NCBI RefSeq assembly: GCF_000615945.1
Contig: NZ_BAMO01000014.1
Coordinates: 24,553 to 88,552, forward strand
Direction of reading: 5' to 3'
Source of the DNA: Caldalkalibacillus mannanilyticus JCM 10596
GTDB taxonomy: Bacteria > Bacillota > Bacilli > Caldalkalibacillales > JCM-10596
DNA length: 64,000 nt
Shown: positions 34,962 through 44,509 of the stretch, piece after piece
Position numbering within the stretch: the first letter of the stretch is position 1
Layout: the number at the start of each line of letters is the position of its first letter
Notes under the pieces: model-generated
Told to the model about the DNA's origin: nothing
The model's database searches: none
The model's input: the letters and a program-made list of their open reading frames with translations, nothing else
Program-made: the position numbers and the translations under genes

Positions 34962-35867
34962 ATGAAAGTAGCGATTTTAGGAGGTACAGGTTTTATAGGA
35001 AAATATGTAGCGGAGGTATTGCAAGAGCGTGGACATCAGGTGGTGCTTTGGTCACGGCAAACAACTAAAATATCTTCGCTTTCCTCTCGATTTACCATTC
35101 AGCAGTGGCCTTTGGCTAAGGAGGAAGCTGTAGATGATATTGATGCCGTGATTAATCTTGCTGGGGAATCCATTAATCAGAGATGGACACAGCAAGCGAA
35201 AGAGAAGATTAGAAAGAGTCGAATCGAAACGACAAGACAGCTTGTCCGTTATGTTCAAGATGGAGTTCTTCAGCCCAAGGTGTTGATCAATGCTTCTGCG
35301 GTAGGATATTATGGTTTTTCAGAAGACCTTATCTTTACTGAAGATACTCCAGGTGCAGGAGATTTTCTTGCCTCTGTCACAAAAGAGTGGGAGCAAGAGG
35401 CTGATCAAGTGAGTAAGCACGGCATTCGTGTGGTCAAAGCTCGACTGGGTGTGGTCTTAGGCAGGGATGAAGGAGCTTTAGTAGAGATGCTTCGACCTTA
35501 CCGCTTGTTTGTGGGTGGAACAGTGGGAAAAGGGACGCAATGGGTATCATGGATTCATATTCAAGATGTAGCCGGTTTGCTGGTGTTTGCTTTAGAACAT
35601 GATCACATTTCAGGTCCCCTTAATGTCACCTCCCCTGGATTTATTCAAATGAAACAATTTGGAGAATTGATTGGTAAAACGATAGGCAAGCCTCATTGGT
35701 TCCCTGTCCCTTCCATTGTCTTGAAGGTCATGTTAGGTGAGGTTTCCCAGTTGGTTTTGGAAGGGCAACGAGTGATGCCAACAAAAGCACTTCAAGCAGG
35801 CTATCGCTTTATATATAAAGATTTGGAATCTGCTCTGTCTGACTTGCTTAAACGAAGGATAAGTTGA
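34962..35867 (+). CDS. yfhF: NAD-dependent epimerase/dehydratase, TIGR01777 family (YfhF-like)
   Basis: This 301-residue atypical SDR has GGTGFIGKYVAEVL at the N-terminus, INLAGESINQRW, NASAVGYYG, and the C-terminal DUF1731 part (PFWF-like PHWFPVPSIVLKVMLGEVS, LEGQRVMPTKAL). The family is widespread with poorly defined function; nucleotide-sugar or redox roles have been proposed. ATG 34962 follows AAAGGAGG. B. subtilis yfhF lies near yfhH and mutY, as here. Confidence 0.87.
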   Translation: MKVAILGGTGFIGKYVAEVLQERGHQVVLWSRQTTKISSLSSRFTIQQWPLAKEEAVDDIDAVINLAGESINQRWTQQAKEKIRKSRIETTRQLVRYVQDGVLQPKVLINASAVGYYGFSEDLIFTEDTPGAGDFLASVTKEWEQEADQVSKHGIRVVKARLGVVLGRDEGALVEMLRPYRLFVGGTVGKGTQWVSWIHIQDVAGLLVFALEHDHISGPLNVTSPGFIQMKQFGELIGKTIGKPHWFPVPSIVLKVMLGEVSQLVLEGQRVMPTKALQAGYRFIYKDLESALSDLLKRRIS

Positions 35868-35915
35868 TATACTGAAACATATCTTATTTTCAACAATAAG
35901 ACGGGGGGAATCGTC

Positions 35916-36082
35916 ATGGACATTATGTTCAGTAGCCCTGGTTTTATCTCTATGCTTGTTATGGGGATTATTCTCTTGGGGACACTCGTAGGTCGATTGG
36001 TTGGGCAATTTATCATATTGCAAGTGGAAAATTTCATGAAGAGTATGAGATTGCAACGGTCGTTCAACAGAAAGAAAAGTAA
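35916..36082 (+). CDS. Small single-helix membrane protein (probable frameshift)
   Basis: ATG 35916 follows GGGGGG at 7 nt and opens MDIMFSSPGFISMLVMGI, one membrane helix (ISMLVMGIILLGTLVGRLVG). In frame the reading continues to 36185, across a strong terminator, which is unnatural. The next frame gives GKFHEEYEIATVVQQKEK and stops at 36082, before the terminator. A one-base loss near 36026 (GTGGAAA for GTGGGAAA) would explain this and give about 56 residues. I recognise no family. Confidence 0.45.
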
Positions 36083-36102
36083 ATTCAATTTGGAGCGTAA
36101 AA

Positions 36103-36170
36103 TGAAAGAGACCAGACAGGATAAAATGTCCTTAGCAAAGGGTACATTTTGGAATGTCAGGTCTCTTTTC
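36103..36170 (+). terminator. Terminator after the small membrane gene
   Basis: AAAGAGACC (36105-36113) pairs with GGTCTCTTT (36160-36168), with an inner AAAATGT/ACATTTT stem, followed by TTCT. Confidence 0.7.
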
Positions 36171-36189
36171 TATACTTTCTGGTAGCATG

Positions 36190-36250
36190 AAAAGCTTCCT
36201 CTAAAGAAGGACTAGACGACATCTTCGAAAGGGCTTCGGTAGAAGCTTTT
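36190..36250 (-). terminator. Terminator of the chemoreceptor gene
   Basis: AAAAGCTTC and GAAGCTTTT are perfectly complementary around a 43-nt loop directly after the chemoreceptor stop. Confidence 0.6.
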
Positions 36251-36251
36251 C

Positions 36252-38216
36252 TTATAGCTTAAATTTCGTGATTTCTTTCTTTAGCTCCTTGGCAGATACT
36301 GAGAGATGCTCAGCAGAAGTAAGAATCTCTTCTACAGCAGAAAGCTGTTTGTCTGAAGACTCGGCTACCTCTTTTGTTTTTCGTGATGAATCTTCTGCAA
36401 TGCCAGACATGTGTTCGAAGGAAGCGGTCACTTGTTCTGCTCCAGCCGACATTTCTTGGGAAGCAGCTGAAACCTCTTCGATTTGAGTAGCGACATGTTG
36501 GATAGATTGTAAGATCTTGATAAAATTCTCACCCGTTAATTGAGCTAATTCTGTACCGGAATCCACTTCTTTCTTTCCTTGCTCCATCGCCTCCACGGCT
36601 TTTTGTGTTTCGGCTTGGATTTCACGAATCATCACTGAAATTTGATCTGCAGATCTCTTGGATTCTTCAGCAAGCTTTCGTACTTCATCAGCAACGACGG
36701 CGAAGCCGCGACCATTTTCTCCAGCTCTAGCTGCTTCAATCGCAGCGTTGAGTGCTAGTAAGTTTGTTTGTTCAGAGATACCTGTGATTACTTCTAGAAT
36801 TTGTCCAATTTCACTTGAACGTGTGCCAAGGACAGAAACAATCTCGAATGTTTGTCCTACTGAGGAGTGGATGGTGTTCATCTGGTCCATCACTTTAGAG
36901 ATGTTCTGATTTCCTTCCTCCGCTAATTGAGAGGTATCCGTCGAAGCTTCTGAAACGACAGAGGAGCTCTCAGCAATTCGTTGAATGCCTAAAGCCATTT
37001 CTTCCATGGCTCTCGCTGATTCTTGAGAAGTATGGACTTGGGACTCGGAACCTTCTGCTACTTCTTGAATCGCTCTATTTACTTCTAATGTTGCCTCATT
37101 GGTTTGATTCGCCACATCTTTTAGAACCTCAGCTGAGGAGCTTAATTGATCAGACGTTTGATTTAGATTAAGCAGGATCGAACGAATAGATTGACTCATT
37201 TTGTTGAAGCTTTGCCCTAGCTCTCCTAGTTCATCCTGAGATTTGATTTCAACTCTTTCTGTTAAGTCCCCTTCACTAATTTTCTCTGCTGAGGCTACAA
37301 GCTGTCTAAGTGACTGAATGATGGGCTTAATAATCGGGTACACAATAATCGTACAGACAATAGCTGTAATAAGGATGACGACCATAGTCACTAGGAGAAT
37401 TGGCTTTGCTTGTTCAGTGACTTCAGCCGTGTCCAACGCTCCTCCGATTTTCCAACCTGTAAGGTCATTTGTTCTAAAGGCCATTTCCTTGTCTACGCCG
37501 TTAAATACATAGTGAAAATAACCTGTCAGATCAGCGTACATGAGATCAACGAAATCTCCTTCTAATGGCTCACCAACCTCTAAAGTAGGGTGAACAACAA
37601 TTCCTCTATTTTTGTCCAGAATGAAGGGGTATCCGCGTTCACCAATCTTCACTTCTTGAACGATTTGGGAGATGACACTAATATCAATATCCACTCCGAC
37701 AACTCCTGCTCCCCCATTTAAGGATTTCGCAACGGTGATAATTAAATCACCTGTGGAGGCATCTTCGTATGGAGCAGTGGTAATAATGTCTCCAGGATTA
37801 GCTATCGCCTCTTGGTACCATGGACGGATTCTTGGATCATAGTCTGCGGGAAGGTCTGCCTCTGGAGAGATGAGCATGTCACCATCTTTTGTCCCTAGAT
37901 AGGCATACTTTGTATCCATGTATGACAGAGTGACCTCATCAAGTCTGTTTTGAACAAGGGTTTCCCAGTCTTCTTCGGAGAGAAGAGGTTGCAGAATCCT
38001 TGTGAGATATTCTACTTCTTGTTGTTTTGGAAGAAAGAAGGTATTGATTAGGTGATTCAATAAACTAGCATTCTCATCGGCGCTTTGAGTCATATTCTGA
38101 TGAATATGTTCTTTAGATGTGTAATACGAAATGGAACCGATAATAAGCCCAGGTACTAATAAAATAAAAGCAATCGTCATAAGGAGTTTAGATTTAATGC
38201 TAAATTTTTTCTTCAT
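36252..38216 (-). CDS. Methyl-accepting chemotaxis protein with dCache sensor
   Basis: This roughly 654-residue chemoreceptor has membrane helix 1 ([20 protein letters not shown]), an extracellular double-Cache domain (about 40-275), helix 2 ([19 protein letters not shown]), HAMP (about 300-350, [19 protein letters not shown]) and a signalling domain. The latter has the conserved hairpin [19 protein letters not shown] and [15 protein letters not shown]. The sensor contains [13 protein letters not shown] and GVDIDIS, resembling the amino-acid-binding Cache signature (Arg, Trp-Tyr, Asp). I start at ATG 38216, about 10 nt after AAAGGA. A SigD-type promoter precedes it. It is evidence of motility. 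Confidence 0.9.
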   Translation of the reverse strand: MKKKFSIKSKLLMTIAFILLVPGLIIGSISYYTSKEHIHQNMTQSADENASLLNHLINTFFLPKQQEVEYLTRILQPLLSEEDWETLVQNRLDEVTLSYMDTKYAYLGTKDGDMLISPEADLPADYDPRIRPWYQEAIANPGDIITTAPYEDASTGDLIITVAKSLNGGAGVVGVDIDISVISQIVQEVKIGERGYPFILDKNRGIVVHPTLEVGEPLEGDFVDLMYADLTGYFHYVFNGVDKEMAFRTNDLTGWKIGGALDTAEVTEQAKPILLVTMVVILITAIVCTIIVYPIIKPIIQSLRQLVASAEKISEGDLTERVEIKSQDELGELGQSFNKMSQSIRSILLNLNQTSDQLSSSAEVLKDVANQTNEATLEVNRAIQEVAEGSESQVHTSQESARAMEEMALGIQRIAESSSVVSEASTDTSQLAEEGNQNISKVMDQMNTIHSSVGQTFEIVSVLGTRSSEIGQILEVITGISEQTNLLALNAAIEAARAGENGRGFAVVADEVRKLAEESKRSADQISVMIREIQAETQKAVEAMEQGKKEVDSGTELAQLTGENFIKILQSIQHVATQIEEVSAASQEMSAGAEQVTASFEHMSGIAEDSSRKTKEVAESSDKQLSAVEEILTSAEHLSVSAKELKKEITKFKL

Positions 38217-38310
38217 GGTTGTCATTGTCCTTTCTACATTAGATTGATGTCTAGCATTGAACGAGGCTCTAGTTTTTTCATATTTTTCACCTGCATCGTT
38301 GATATGTTTT

Positions 38311-38337
38311 ATATCGGATGCATGGTTATGATTTTTG
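38311..38337 (-). promoter_or_regulatory. Putative SigD (flagellar) promoter of the chemoreceptor
   Basis: On the minus strand CAAA (38337-38334), 15 bp, then TCCGATAT (38318-38311). The SigD consensus is TAAA-N15-GCCGATAT, so 10 of 12 bases agree. It lies about 95 bp before the start codon. Confidence 0.6.
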
Positions 38338-38390
38338 AGTTCTTTGACAAAAGGAATTTAAAAATTAAAAAAATTCAAAGAGGAACACAA

Positions 38391-38419
38391 AAAAGATGCC
38401 CTTACTAATAAGGCATCTT
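38391..38419 (-). terminator. Terminator of the small gene at 38476
   Basis: AAGATGCC with an inner CTTA/TAAG pairs with GGCATCTT; the minus strand then reads TTTTTT. Confidence 0.8.
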
Positions 38420-38475
38420 CGTAGAGAAGCAATATGAAGCAATATAATGAAATAAATTAATTAGAATAGAACAGC

Positions 38476-38661
38476 TTATTTCTCTTCAGCTGTAACCAAA
38501 TTCCCGAACAAAAATAGGATAAGGCCTAAGGCGGCTCCATATGGAACTGCGGAAGCGAATGTAAATTCAAATCCCTTGATACTTGCTACTACAAAACCAA
38601 CAGCCATGCTTAGTACAACTCCAAATATAACAGACATCACTAATGCCATTACCTTATTCAT
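38476..38661 (-). CDS. Small two-helix membrane protein
   Basis: This 61-residue protein has two membrane helices (VMALVMSVIFGVVLSMAVGF and YGAALGLILFLFGNLV). GAGGTG stands 7 nt before ATG 38661, and it has its own terminator. It resembles DUF2929/YjzD-type small Bacillales membrane proteins in layout, but this is only a suggestion. Confidence 0.6.
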   Translation of the reverse strand: MNKVMALVMSVIFGVVLSMAVGFVVASIKGFEFTFASAVPYGAALGLILFLFGNLVTAEEK

Positions 38662-38805
38662 TAGAACACCTCAGAATCATTTATTTATGTAACCATACGT
38701 TTTCCTTCACTTATACATTTTAAAGAATTGGGAGCTAAAATACAAGCGGTATTATTCACAATTCATGATATAATACCTAATAGTGATGAAAGGGGGAGAG
38801 AATCT

Positions 38806-39117
38806 ATGCCAACACTCTTTATTGAATATAAGATTCATGATGAGTTAAAACCAATGTTTTTACAGGAACGGGCCTTCGTAGCATCTCAAATCAGAGAATT
38901 AGGTATTCATCAATATCAGGTTCTTGAAGCGGTGGATCAGCCTTTTCTATATGTTGAATCATTAGAACTGCCCTCTCTTGAACTATATCACCAGTGGAAA
39001 AAAGAGCTGGAAGAAGAGGACCCAGCCTTACCTTGGAATCCGATCCTAAGATATGTTGTGGGTGGTCGTAAAAAGTTTCATATGTGGGCGTTCTCTCCAC
39101 TGCCGCTATCGATCTGA
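38806..39117 (+). CDS. Conserved-looking small protein of unknown function upstream of mutY
   Basis: This 103-residue soluble protein starts at ATG 38806, 8 nt after GGGGGAG. Its pattern (TLFIEYKIHDELKPMFLQE, YQVLEAVDQPFLYVESLEL) suggests a ferredoxin-like alpha/beta barrel domain such as small monooxygenase or dimeric stress proteins. I cannot name the family. It ends 28 bp before mutY and is probably cotranscribed with it. Confidence 0.6.
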   Translation: MPTLFIEYKIHDELKPMFLQERAFVASQIRELGIHQYQVLEAVDQPFLYVESLELPSLELYHQWKKELEEEDPALPWNPILRYVVGGRKKFHMWAFSPLPLSI

Positions 39118-39145
39118 CTATAAGAGCATGCTGGGGGAGAAAGAA

Positions 39146-40234
39146 GTGAAGTATCTTAAAGATTTTCCAAAACAATCCTTTCAAGAGGAATTATTATATT
39201 GGTTTGAAAGAAATATGAGAGATTTACCGTGGCGCAAGGATAAAGATCCTTATAAAGTATGGGTATCAGAAATCATGCTTCAACAAACAAGAGTCGATAC
39301 GGTGATCCCGTATTTTCAACGTTTTATTGCCCGTTTTCCAACGATTGAAGCCTTAGCAGAAGCTCCTGAAGAAGAGGTGTTGAAGAATTGGGAGGGGTTA
39401 GGTTATTATTCACGTGCTAGAAACCTGCAAAGTGCGGTAAAAGAAGTAAAGGAAACTTACGGTGGAGTCGTCCCTGATGAGCCAGAGCAAATCTCTACAT
39501 TAAGAGGGGTAGGACCTTATACTGCTGGAGCCATCTTAAGCATTGCTTATGGCAAAAGGGAACCGGCTGTTGACGGTAATGTCATGCGTGTCTTTTCACG
39601 TCTATTTGCCATTGAAGAGGATATTCAAAAGGTGAAAACCAGGAAACTGTTTGAAGAGCTAGTGAGGGAATTGATACCAGAAGGACATGCTTCCTATTTT
39701 AATCAAGGAATCATGGAATTAGGGGCTTTGATTTGCTCCCCTCAGTCACCTAAATGTGAGTCGTGTCCTGTCCAACAGTTTTGTCAGGGTTATCATCAAG
39801 GAATTCACCACGAACTCCCGATCAAAACAAAGAAAAAGAAACCGAAACCTTTACAGATGGTGGCGGGAATATTAATTGAAAAAGAGCAGGTGCTGATTAG
39901 ACAAAGAGAGGAATCTGGGCTTTTAGCTAAATTATTTGAGTTTCCCAATGTAGAATGGTCCACTACTCCAGAAGAAGCGATTAGCTCTCACTATGATACG
40001 ATCTATGGTATTAAAGTAGAAACTAAAAGAGAAATGAATCGTGTTCAGCATACATTTTCTCACTTAATCTGGGATATTACCGTTTTTGAGTTGGAAAGAA
40101 TGGAGGAACCGGAACACCTCAAAGCCCTTCCCGAAAGAAGTCGCTGGGTGAAGCTAGATCAACTAGATGAATTAGCCTTTCCTGTGTCTCATCAGAAAAT
40201 TAAGAAACAGATTTACACGAAGGGTCTAGATTAG
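39146..40234 (+). CDS. mutY: Adenine DNA glycosylase MutY
   Basis: This 362-residue repair enzyme removes adenine mispaired with 8-oxoguanine. The helix-hairpin-helix is LRGVGPYTAGAILSIAYG, catalytic Asp is in AVDGNVMRVFSR, Glu in VSEIMLQQTRVDTV, and the [4Fe-4S] loop is CSPQSPKCESCPVQQFC (C-x6-C-x2-C-x5-C). The C-terminal NUDIX-like domain (about 235-355) recognises 8-oxoG. GTG 39146, 7 nt after GGGGGAG, gives the natural N-terminus; the upstream open frame overlaps the previous gene. Confidence 0.92.
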   Translation: MKYLKDFPKQSFQEELLYWFERNMRDLPWRKDKDPYKVWVSEIMLQQTRVDTVIPYFQRFIARFPTIEALAEAPEEEVLKNWEGLGYYSRARNLQSAVKEVKETYGGVVPDEPEQISTLRGVGPYTAGAILSIAYGKREPAVDGNVMRVFSRLFAIEEDIQKVKTRKLFEELVRELIPEGHASYFNQGIMELGALICSPQSPKCESCPVQQFCQGYHQGIHHELPIKTKKKKPKPLQMVAGILIEKEQVLIRQREESGLLAKLFEFPNVEWSTTPEEAISSHYDTIYGIKVETKREMNRVQHTFSHLIWDITVFELERMEEPEHLKALPERSRWVKLDQLDELAFPVSHQKIKKQIYTKGLD

Positions 40235-40296
40235 TACAGATAGAATAGTACAGGGGATAAGGAAAGAAATACGTGTGCGGTTGAGTGATTCCACAG

Positions 40297-40401
40297 AAAA
40301 AACCATAGGTTGTGTAGGAGTACACAACCTATGGATTAGAAGAACAAAGGTTCGAAATAATGTAGTTAAGTAAAACTTGGCAAGTAATGAAATTTATTCT
40401 T
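40297..40401 (-). ncRNA. Candidate small RNA, minus strand, between mutY and fabL
   Basis: A consensus promoter (next entry) would start a leftward transcript near 40401. It ends at a perfect 13-bp terminator stem (CCATAGGTTGTGT and complement, 40303-40334) whose minus-strand exit reads TTTTTT. No gene lies on this strand nearby and the 105-nt transcript has no start codon with a ribosome site. The terminator loop reads ACUCCU, complementary to Shine-Dalgarno AGGAG, as in sRNAs that block translation. Function and expression are inference. Confidence 0.6.
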
Positions 40402-40407
40402 AAGTTA

Positions 40408-40436
40408 ATTATATAGTAATTCATACATACTGTAAA
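40408..40436 (-). promoter_or_regulatory. Consensus sigma-A promoter on the minus strand
   Basis: TTTACA (40436-40431), 17 bp, TATAAT (40413-40408): 11 of 12 consensus bases, one of the strongest promoters in the window, pointing away from fabL into an otherwise empty gap. Confidence 0.75.
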
Positions 40437-40477
40437 GATTTTCTTTTATAAATTCCCCGAAGCAGGAGCGTGTATAG

Positions 40478-41229
<752 letters not shown>

Positions 41230-41237
41230 TCATTTTA

Positions 41238-41268
41238 TGAATAATTTGTTATTCCTTTGCTCACATTA
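41238..41268 (+). promoter_or_regulatory. Forespore-type (SigG/SigF) promoter of sspE
   Basis: TGAATA (41238-41243), 18 bp, then CACATTA (41262-41268) resembles SigG TGAATA-N17/18-CATACTA, directly upstream of a spore protein gene. Confidence 0.6.
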
Positions 41269-41288
41269 TGGATGTGGAGGTGATAACA

Positions 41289-41441
41289 ATGGCTAAAAGA
41301 AACAAAACTCAAGCTGGAACGGATATTCAGCAAGTAAAACAGCAAAACCAAGCAGCGGCTCAAGGGCAAGATGCGGAATTTGCTAATGAAACAAATGCAG
41401 CTGAGGTTCGCCGTCAAAATCAGCAATCTCAAAAAAAATAA
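41289..41441 (+). CDS. sspE: Gamma-type small acid-soluble spore protein
   Basis: This 50-residue Gln/Asn/Ala-rich protein (MAKRNKTQAGTDIQQVKQQN, EFANETNAAEVRRQNQQSQ) is the gamma-SASP family, an amino acid store in the spore core degraded by GPR protease at germination. The EFANETNA segment fits the protease-site region. A GGAGGTGAT site precedes the ATG and a forespore promoter lies upstream. It is shorter than the SspE of B. subtilis, with a single repeat unit. Confidence 0.92.
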   Translation: MAKRNKTQAGTDIQQVKQQNQAAAQGQDAEFANETNAAEVRRQNQQSQKK

Positions 41442-41479
41442 TTAATTTTTTGTCATCGAACATACCTATATACTTAGAA

Positions 41480-41513
41480 AAGAGGCCTATCCAGTCATGG
41501 ATGGGCTTTTTTT
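41480..41513 (+). terminator. Terminator after sspE
   Basis: GAGGCCTATCC pairs with GGATGGGCTTT (G-U allowed), followed by T7. Confidence 0.8.
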
Positions 41514-41645
41514 CATCTCGAAATTCACTTTCGACAGGATGTAGACAAAGGTTCTAAGAATTAGACAAAACTAGCTAAAGGAGCCAAAAGTTGTATAGCG
41601 AATGTGTATAAAGAGAAATGAGCTGAATGGAAGGTGAAGGTAAAT

Positions 41646-41954
41646 ATGATTCAGGAATTCGATGAGTTATTATGCTGGCAAGCAGAAATAGCTGATTCAA
41701 TTGTCCAATTACAAACAGAGATTCTTAAGTATGAGGATTTAGAAAATCAGTTGCTGAAGCGAAGAGAACAAGCGATGATTCACCATGCTTTAGGCTTAAA
41801 AAATGAATTGAAGGAAATTGAATACGGGCTACATTACGTTCAGACACAAATGAATCAGAAAAAGAAGCAGCTACAATCCTTACAGGAAGACTTTCAGCAA
41901 AAGGTTGATGATATCATCAAGTATTATAAAAATTATAAAATGACTCTCACGTAG
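41646..41954 (+). CDS. ygaB: YgaB-like coiled-coil protein
   Basis: This roughly 102-residue protein is highly charged and almost entirely helical with heptad character (SIVQLQTEILKYEDLENQLL, TQMNQKKKQLQSLQEDFQQK). Position between sspE and the ygaC/ntdP orthologue matches YgaB of B. subtilis, whose role is unknown. ATG 41646 with GAAGG upstream is preferred over GTG 41634. The terminator hairpin covers its last codons. Confidence 0.65.
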   Translation: MIQEFDELLCWQAEIADSIVQLQTEILKYEDLENQLLKRREQAMIHHALGLKNELKEIEYGLHYVQTQMNQKKKQLQSLQEDFQQKVDDIIKYYKNYKMTLT

Positions 41955-41966
41955 AGAGTTTTTTCT
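41942..41966 (+). terminator. Terminator overlapping the ygaB stop
   Basis: ACTCTC-5 nt-GAGAGT followed by T6; the stop codon lies in the loop. Confidence 0.8.
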
Positions 41967-42109
41967 TTTGTGTAGACTATAAAAAATGACTTTTCTACAT
42001 AATGATAAAGAGAATATTAGAAGTTTGGGAAGAGAAAGAGTATAATAGAAGATAAACACGTCGTTCAAGTAAGTAAACACATCGTTCGAGTAAATGGAAG
42101 GAGAAAACA

Positions 42110-42637
42110 ATGATTTATCCCTATCCTGGACAACAAATTCAAATCAAAAGCTTTAAACATGATGAATCGTTACACCGAGTATGGGATAGTTCAACTGTTC
42201 TCCAGACAGGTTCAACTAGTTGGATTGTAGGAAATGATCGGATCCTTGTTAAAGAATCTAATGGGAGTGAATGGAGAACAAGAGAACCAGCGATTTGTAC
42301 GTTTGGTAAAGGGCAATGGTTCAATACGATTGGCATGCTTCGTGAGGATGGAGTTCATTACTATTGCAATATCGGTTCCCCTTATCGCTGGCACAAACAA
42401 GCTTTGCAGTATATTGATTATGATTTAGATGTGAAGGTATTTCCAGATATGACCTATGTTATCTTAGATCAGGATGAATATGAAGAGCACCGCAAGTTGA
42501 TGAATTATCCAGAAACCATCATGTTTGAAATTAAGCGAGGAATGGACGAGCTCTTATCCTTAATTCACCAAAGAAAAGGCCCTTTTGAAGCTGATTACGT
42601 AGAAAGATGGTACGAAAGATATTTATATTATAAATGA
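42110..42637 (+). CDS. ntdP: Nucleoside tri-/diphosphate phosphatase, DUF402 family (YgaC/NtdP)
   Basis: This 175-residue protein has the DUF402 barrel (RVWDSSTVLQTGSTSWIVGN, WFNTIGMLREDGVHYYCNI, YIDYDLDVKVFPDMTYVILD, DEYEEHRKLMNYP). The conserved acidic residues bind divalent metals, and homologues hydrolyse NTPs and NDPs. GGAAGGAG precedes ATG 42110. It sits in the same order as ygaC in B. subtilis, and its terminator follows. Confidence 0.87.
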   Translation: MIYPYPGQQIQIKSFKHDESLHRVWDSSTVLQTGSTSWIVGNDRILVKESNGSEWRTREPAICTFGKGQWFNTIGMLREDGVHYYCNIGSPYRWHKQALQYIDYDLDVKVFPDMTYVILDQDEYEEHRKLMNYPETIMFEIKRGMDELLSLIHQRKGPFEADYVERWYERYLYYK

Positions 42638-42659
42638 AACAAGAGGAATATACATGAAC

Positions 42660-42715
42660 AAAGGAATGGATGAAGATGTAAAAAGTTTATTTACAGCCGA
42701 TCCATTCTTTTGTGT
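42660..42715 (+). terminator. Terminator after ntdP
   Basis: AAAGGAATGGAT pairs with ATCCATTCTTTT (one G-U) around a 28-nt loop, ending TTTTGTG. This explains a chance 29-codon frame in the gap. Confidence 0.7.
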
Positions 42716-42760
42716 TTGTCTGATGGAAAGAAATCAAACCTGAGGTAGAGGAGAAGACAC

Positions 42761-44509
42761 TTGGAGAGCATCAAACATTACTTACAGTTTGTCAGACCTT
42801 ATTGGAAAATGATTTTAGGCACATTAGTCATTGGGATTATCAAGTTTGGGATCCCGCTCGTCCTTCCTTTATTACTGAAATATGTGATCGATGATTTGAT
42901 TATTGCAGAAACCCTGAGTAAAGAAGAGAAAATCTCTCAATTAATCTGGATCATGGCAGGAGCTTTTATTCTATTTACCATTGTTCGGGGGCCAATTGAG
43001 TATTATCGTCAATTTTTCGCTCAATGGATAGGAAACAAAGTGCTTTATGATATACGAGAGCGCTTGTTTTCTCATTTGCAAAAGCTGTCGTTGCGTTATT
43101 ACAATAATAATAAGGCTGGGGAAATTATCTCTAGAGTGATAAATGATGTTGAGCAGACGAAGAATTTTGTCATGACGGGCTTAATGAATCTCTGGCTAGA
43201 TTTTGTCACCCTAGTCATTGCGATTGGATTGATGATGTTTTACTTGGACTTTTCCTTGACGTTAGTTGCTATTGCCGTTTTCCCGCTATATGCCTTCTCC
43301 GTCAAGTATTTCTATCAACGCTTACGGTTTTTAACTAGAAAAAGGTCTCAGGCTTTAGCAGAGATGCAGGGACATCTTCACGAAAGGGTCCAAGGAATGA
43401 GTGTAGTACGTAGCTTTGCTCTTGAGGAGCATGAGCAGAAGCATTTCTCTAAACAAAATAATCAATTTTTGCAGAAGGCGCTAGACCATACCAAGTGGAA
43501 TGCCAAAACCTATACGGTGGTGAACACGATCACCGACATTGCCCCTCTGCTGGTGATAAGTTATGGGGGATATCAAGCGATTTTAGGGAATATCACGCCA
43601 GGTGACTTAGCGGCATTTTTATTCTATGTAGAACGAATCTATGGTCCCCTGCGACGCTTAGTGAACTCATCGACAACATTAACCCAAGCAGTGGCTTCAA
43701 TGGACCGGGTGTACGAGTTGTTTCAAGAGAAATATGATATCCAAGAACACCCTGGGGCTAAGAAAGTATCGCGTGTGAAGGGAGAGATTCTCTTTCACAA
43801 TGTTACTTTTTCCTACGACCAAGATCGAGAAGCGGTGCTAAAGAATATTCAGCTTGAGATTAAAAGCGGTGAAACCATCGCTCTAGTTGGCATGAGTGGA
43901 GGAGGGAAATCCTCCTTAATCAGCCTTATTCCGCGTTTTTATGATGTAACAGCAGGATCGATCCTGTTAGATGGTATGGATATTAAAGAATATAACATTC
44001 ACTCTCTAAGGGATCAGATTGGAATGGTGTTACAAGATAATATTCTATTTAGTGACTCTGTAAAAGAGAATATTCTCATGGGAAATCCGCAGGCTACGGA
44101 TGAAGAAGTGATCGCCGCAGCACAAGCGGCGAATGCACATGAATTTATTATGGAGCTGTCCAGTGGCTATGATACTCCTATTGGAGAAAGAGGTGTTAAG
44201 CTATCTGGTGGACAAAAGCAAAGAGTGGCAATTGCCCGTGTATTTCTGAAAAATCCAGCCATTCTTATATTAGATGAAGCGACCTCTGCCCTTGATCTGG
44301 AATCAGAAAAAATGATTCAAGAGTCAATAGAGCGACTTGCTCAAAATCGAACAACCATTATTGTCGCTCATCGCTTGTCGACCATTACCCATGCGGACCG
44401 AATCATTGTCATCGAAAATGGTCAAATTGTAGAAGAAGGGTCGCACCTAGAGCTATTGGAGCAACAAGGCTCTTATGCACGATTGTATGAGATTCAATGG
44501 AAAGAATAA
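42761..44509 (+). CDS. ygaD: ABC exporter half transporter (YgaD-like)
   Basis: This 582-residue protein has six membrane helices (about 15-300) and an ATPase with Walker [10 protein letters not shown] near 377, [19 protein letters not shown], signature [14 protein letters not shown], Walker [13 protein letters not shown] and H-loop IVAHRLST. Position after ntdP matches YgaD of B. subtilis, whose substrate is unknown. It starts at TTG 42761, about 9 nt after GAGGAG. Its 3' end overlaps the convergent gene by 16 bp. Confidence 0.85.
   Translation: MESIKHYLQFVRPYWKMILGTLVIGIIKFGIPLVLPLLLKYVIDDLIIAETLSKEEKISQLIWIMAGAFILFTIVRGPIEYYRQFFAQWIGNKVLYDIRERLFSHLQKLSLRYYNNNKAGEIISRVINDVEQTKNFVMTGLMNLWLDFVTLVIAIGLMMFYLDFSLTLVAIAVFPLYAFSVKYFYQRLRFLTRKRSQALAEMQGHLHERVQGMSVVRSFALEEHEQKHFSKQNNQFLQKALDHTKWNAKTYTVVNTITDIAPLLVISYGGYQAILGNITPGDLAAFLFYVERIYGPLRRLVNSSTTLTQAVASMDRVYELFQEKYDIQEHPGAKKVSRVKGEILFHNVTFSYDQDREAVLKNIQLEIKSGETIALVGMSGGGKSSLISLIPRFYDVTAGSILLDGMDIKEYNIHSLRDQIGMVLQDNILFSDSVKENILMGNPQATDEEVIAAAQAANAHEFIMELSSGYDTPIGERGVKLSGGQKQRVAIARVFLKNPAILILDEATSALDLESEKMIQESIERLAQNRTTIIVAHRLSTITHADRIIVIENGQIVEEGSHLELLEQQGSYARLYEIQWKE

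Noticed and set aside
42654..42743. 29-codon open frame between ntdP and ygaD with a GAGGA-like site
   Set aside because: It lies across the terminator stem of ntdP (42660-42711), so the frame is explained by the hairpin arms.
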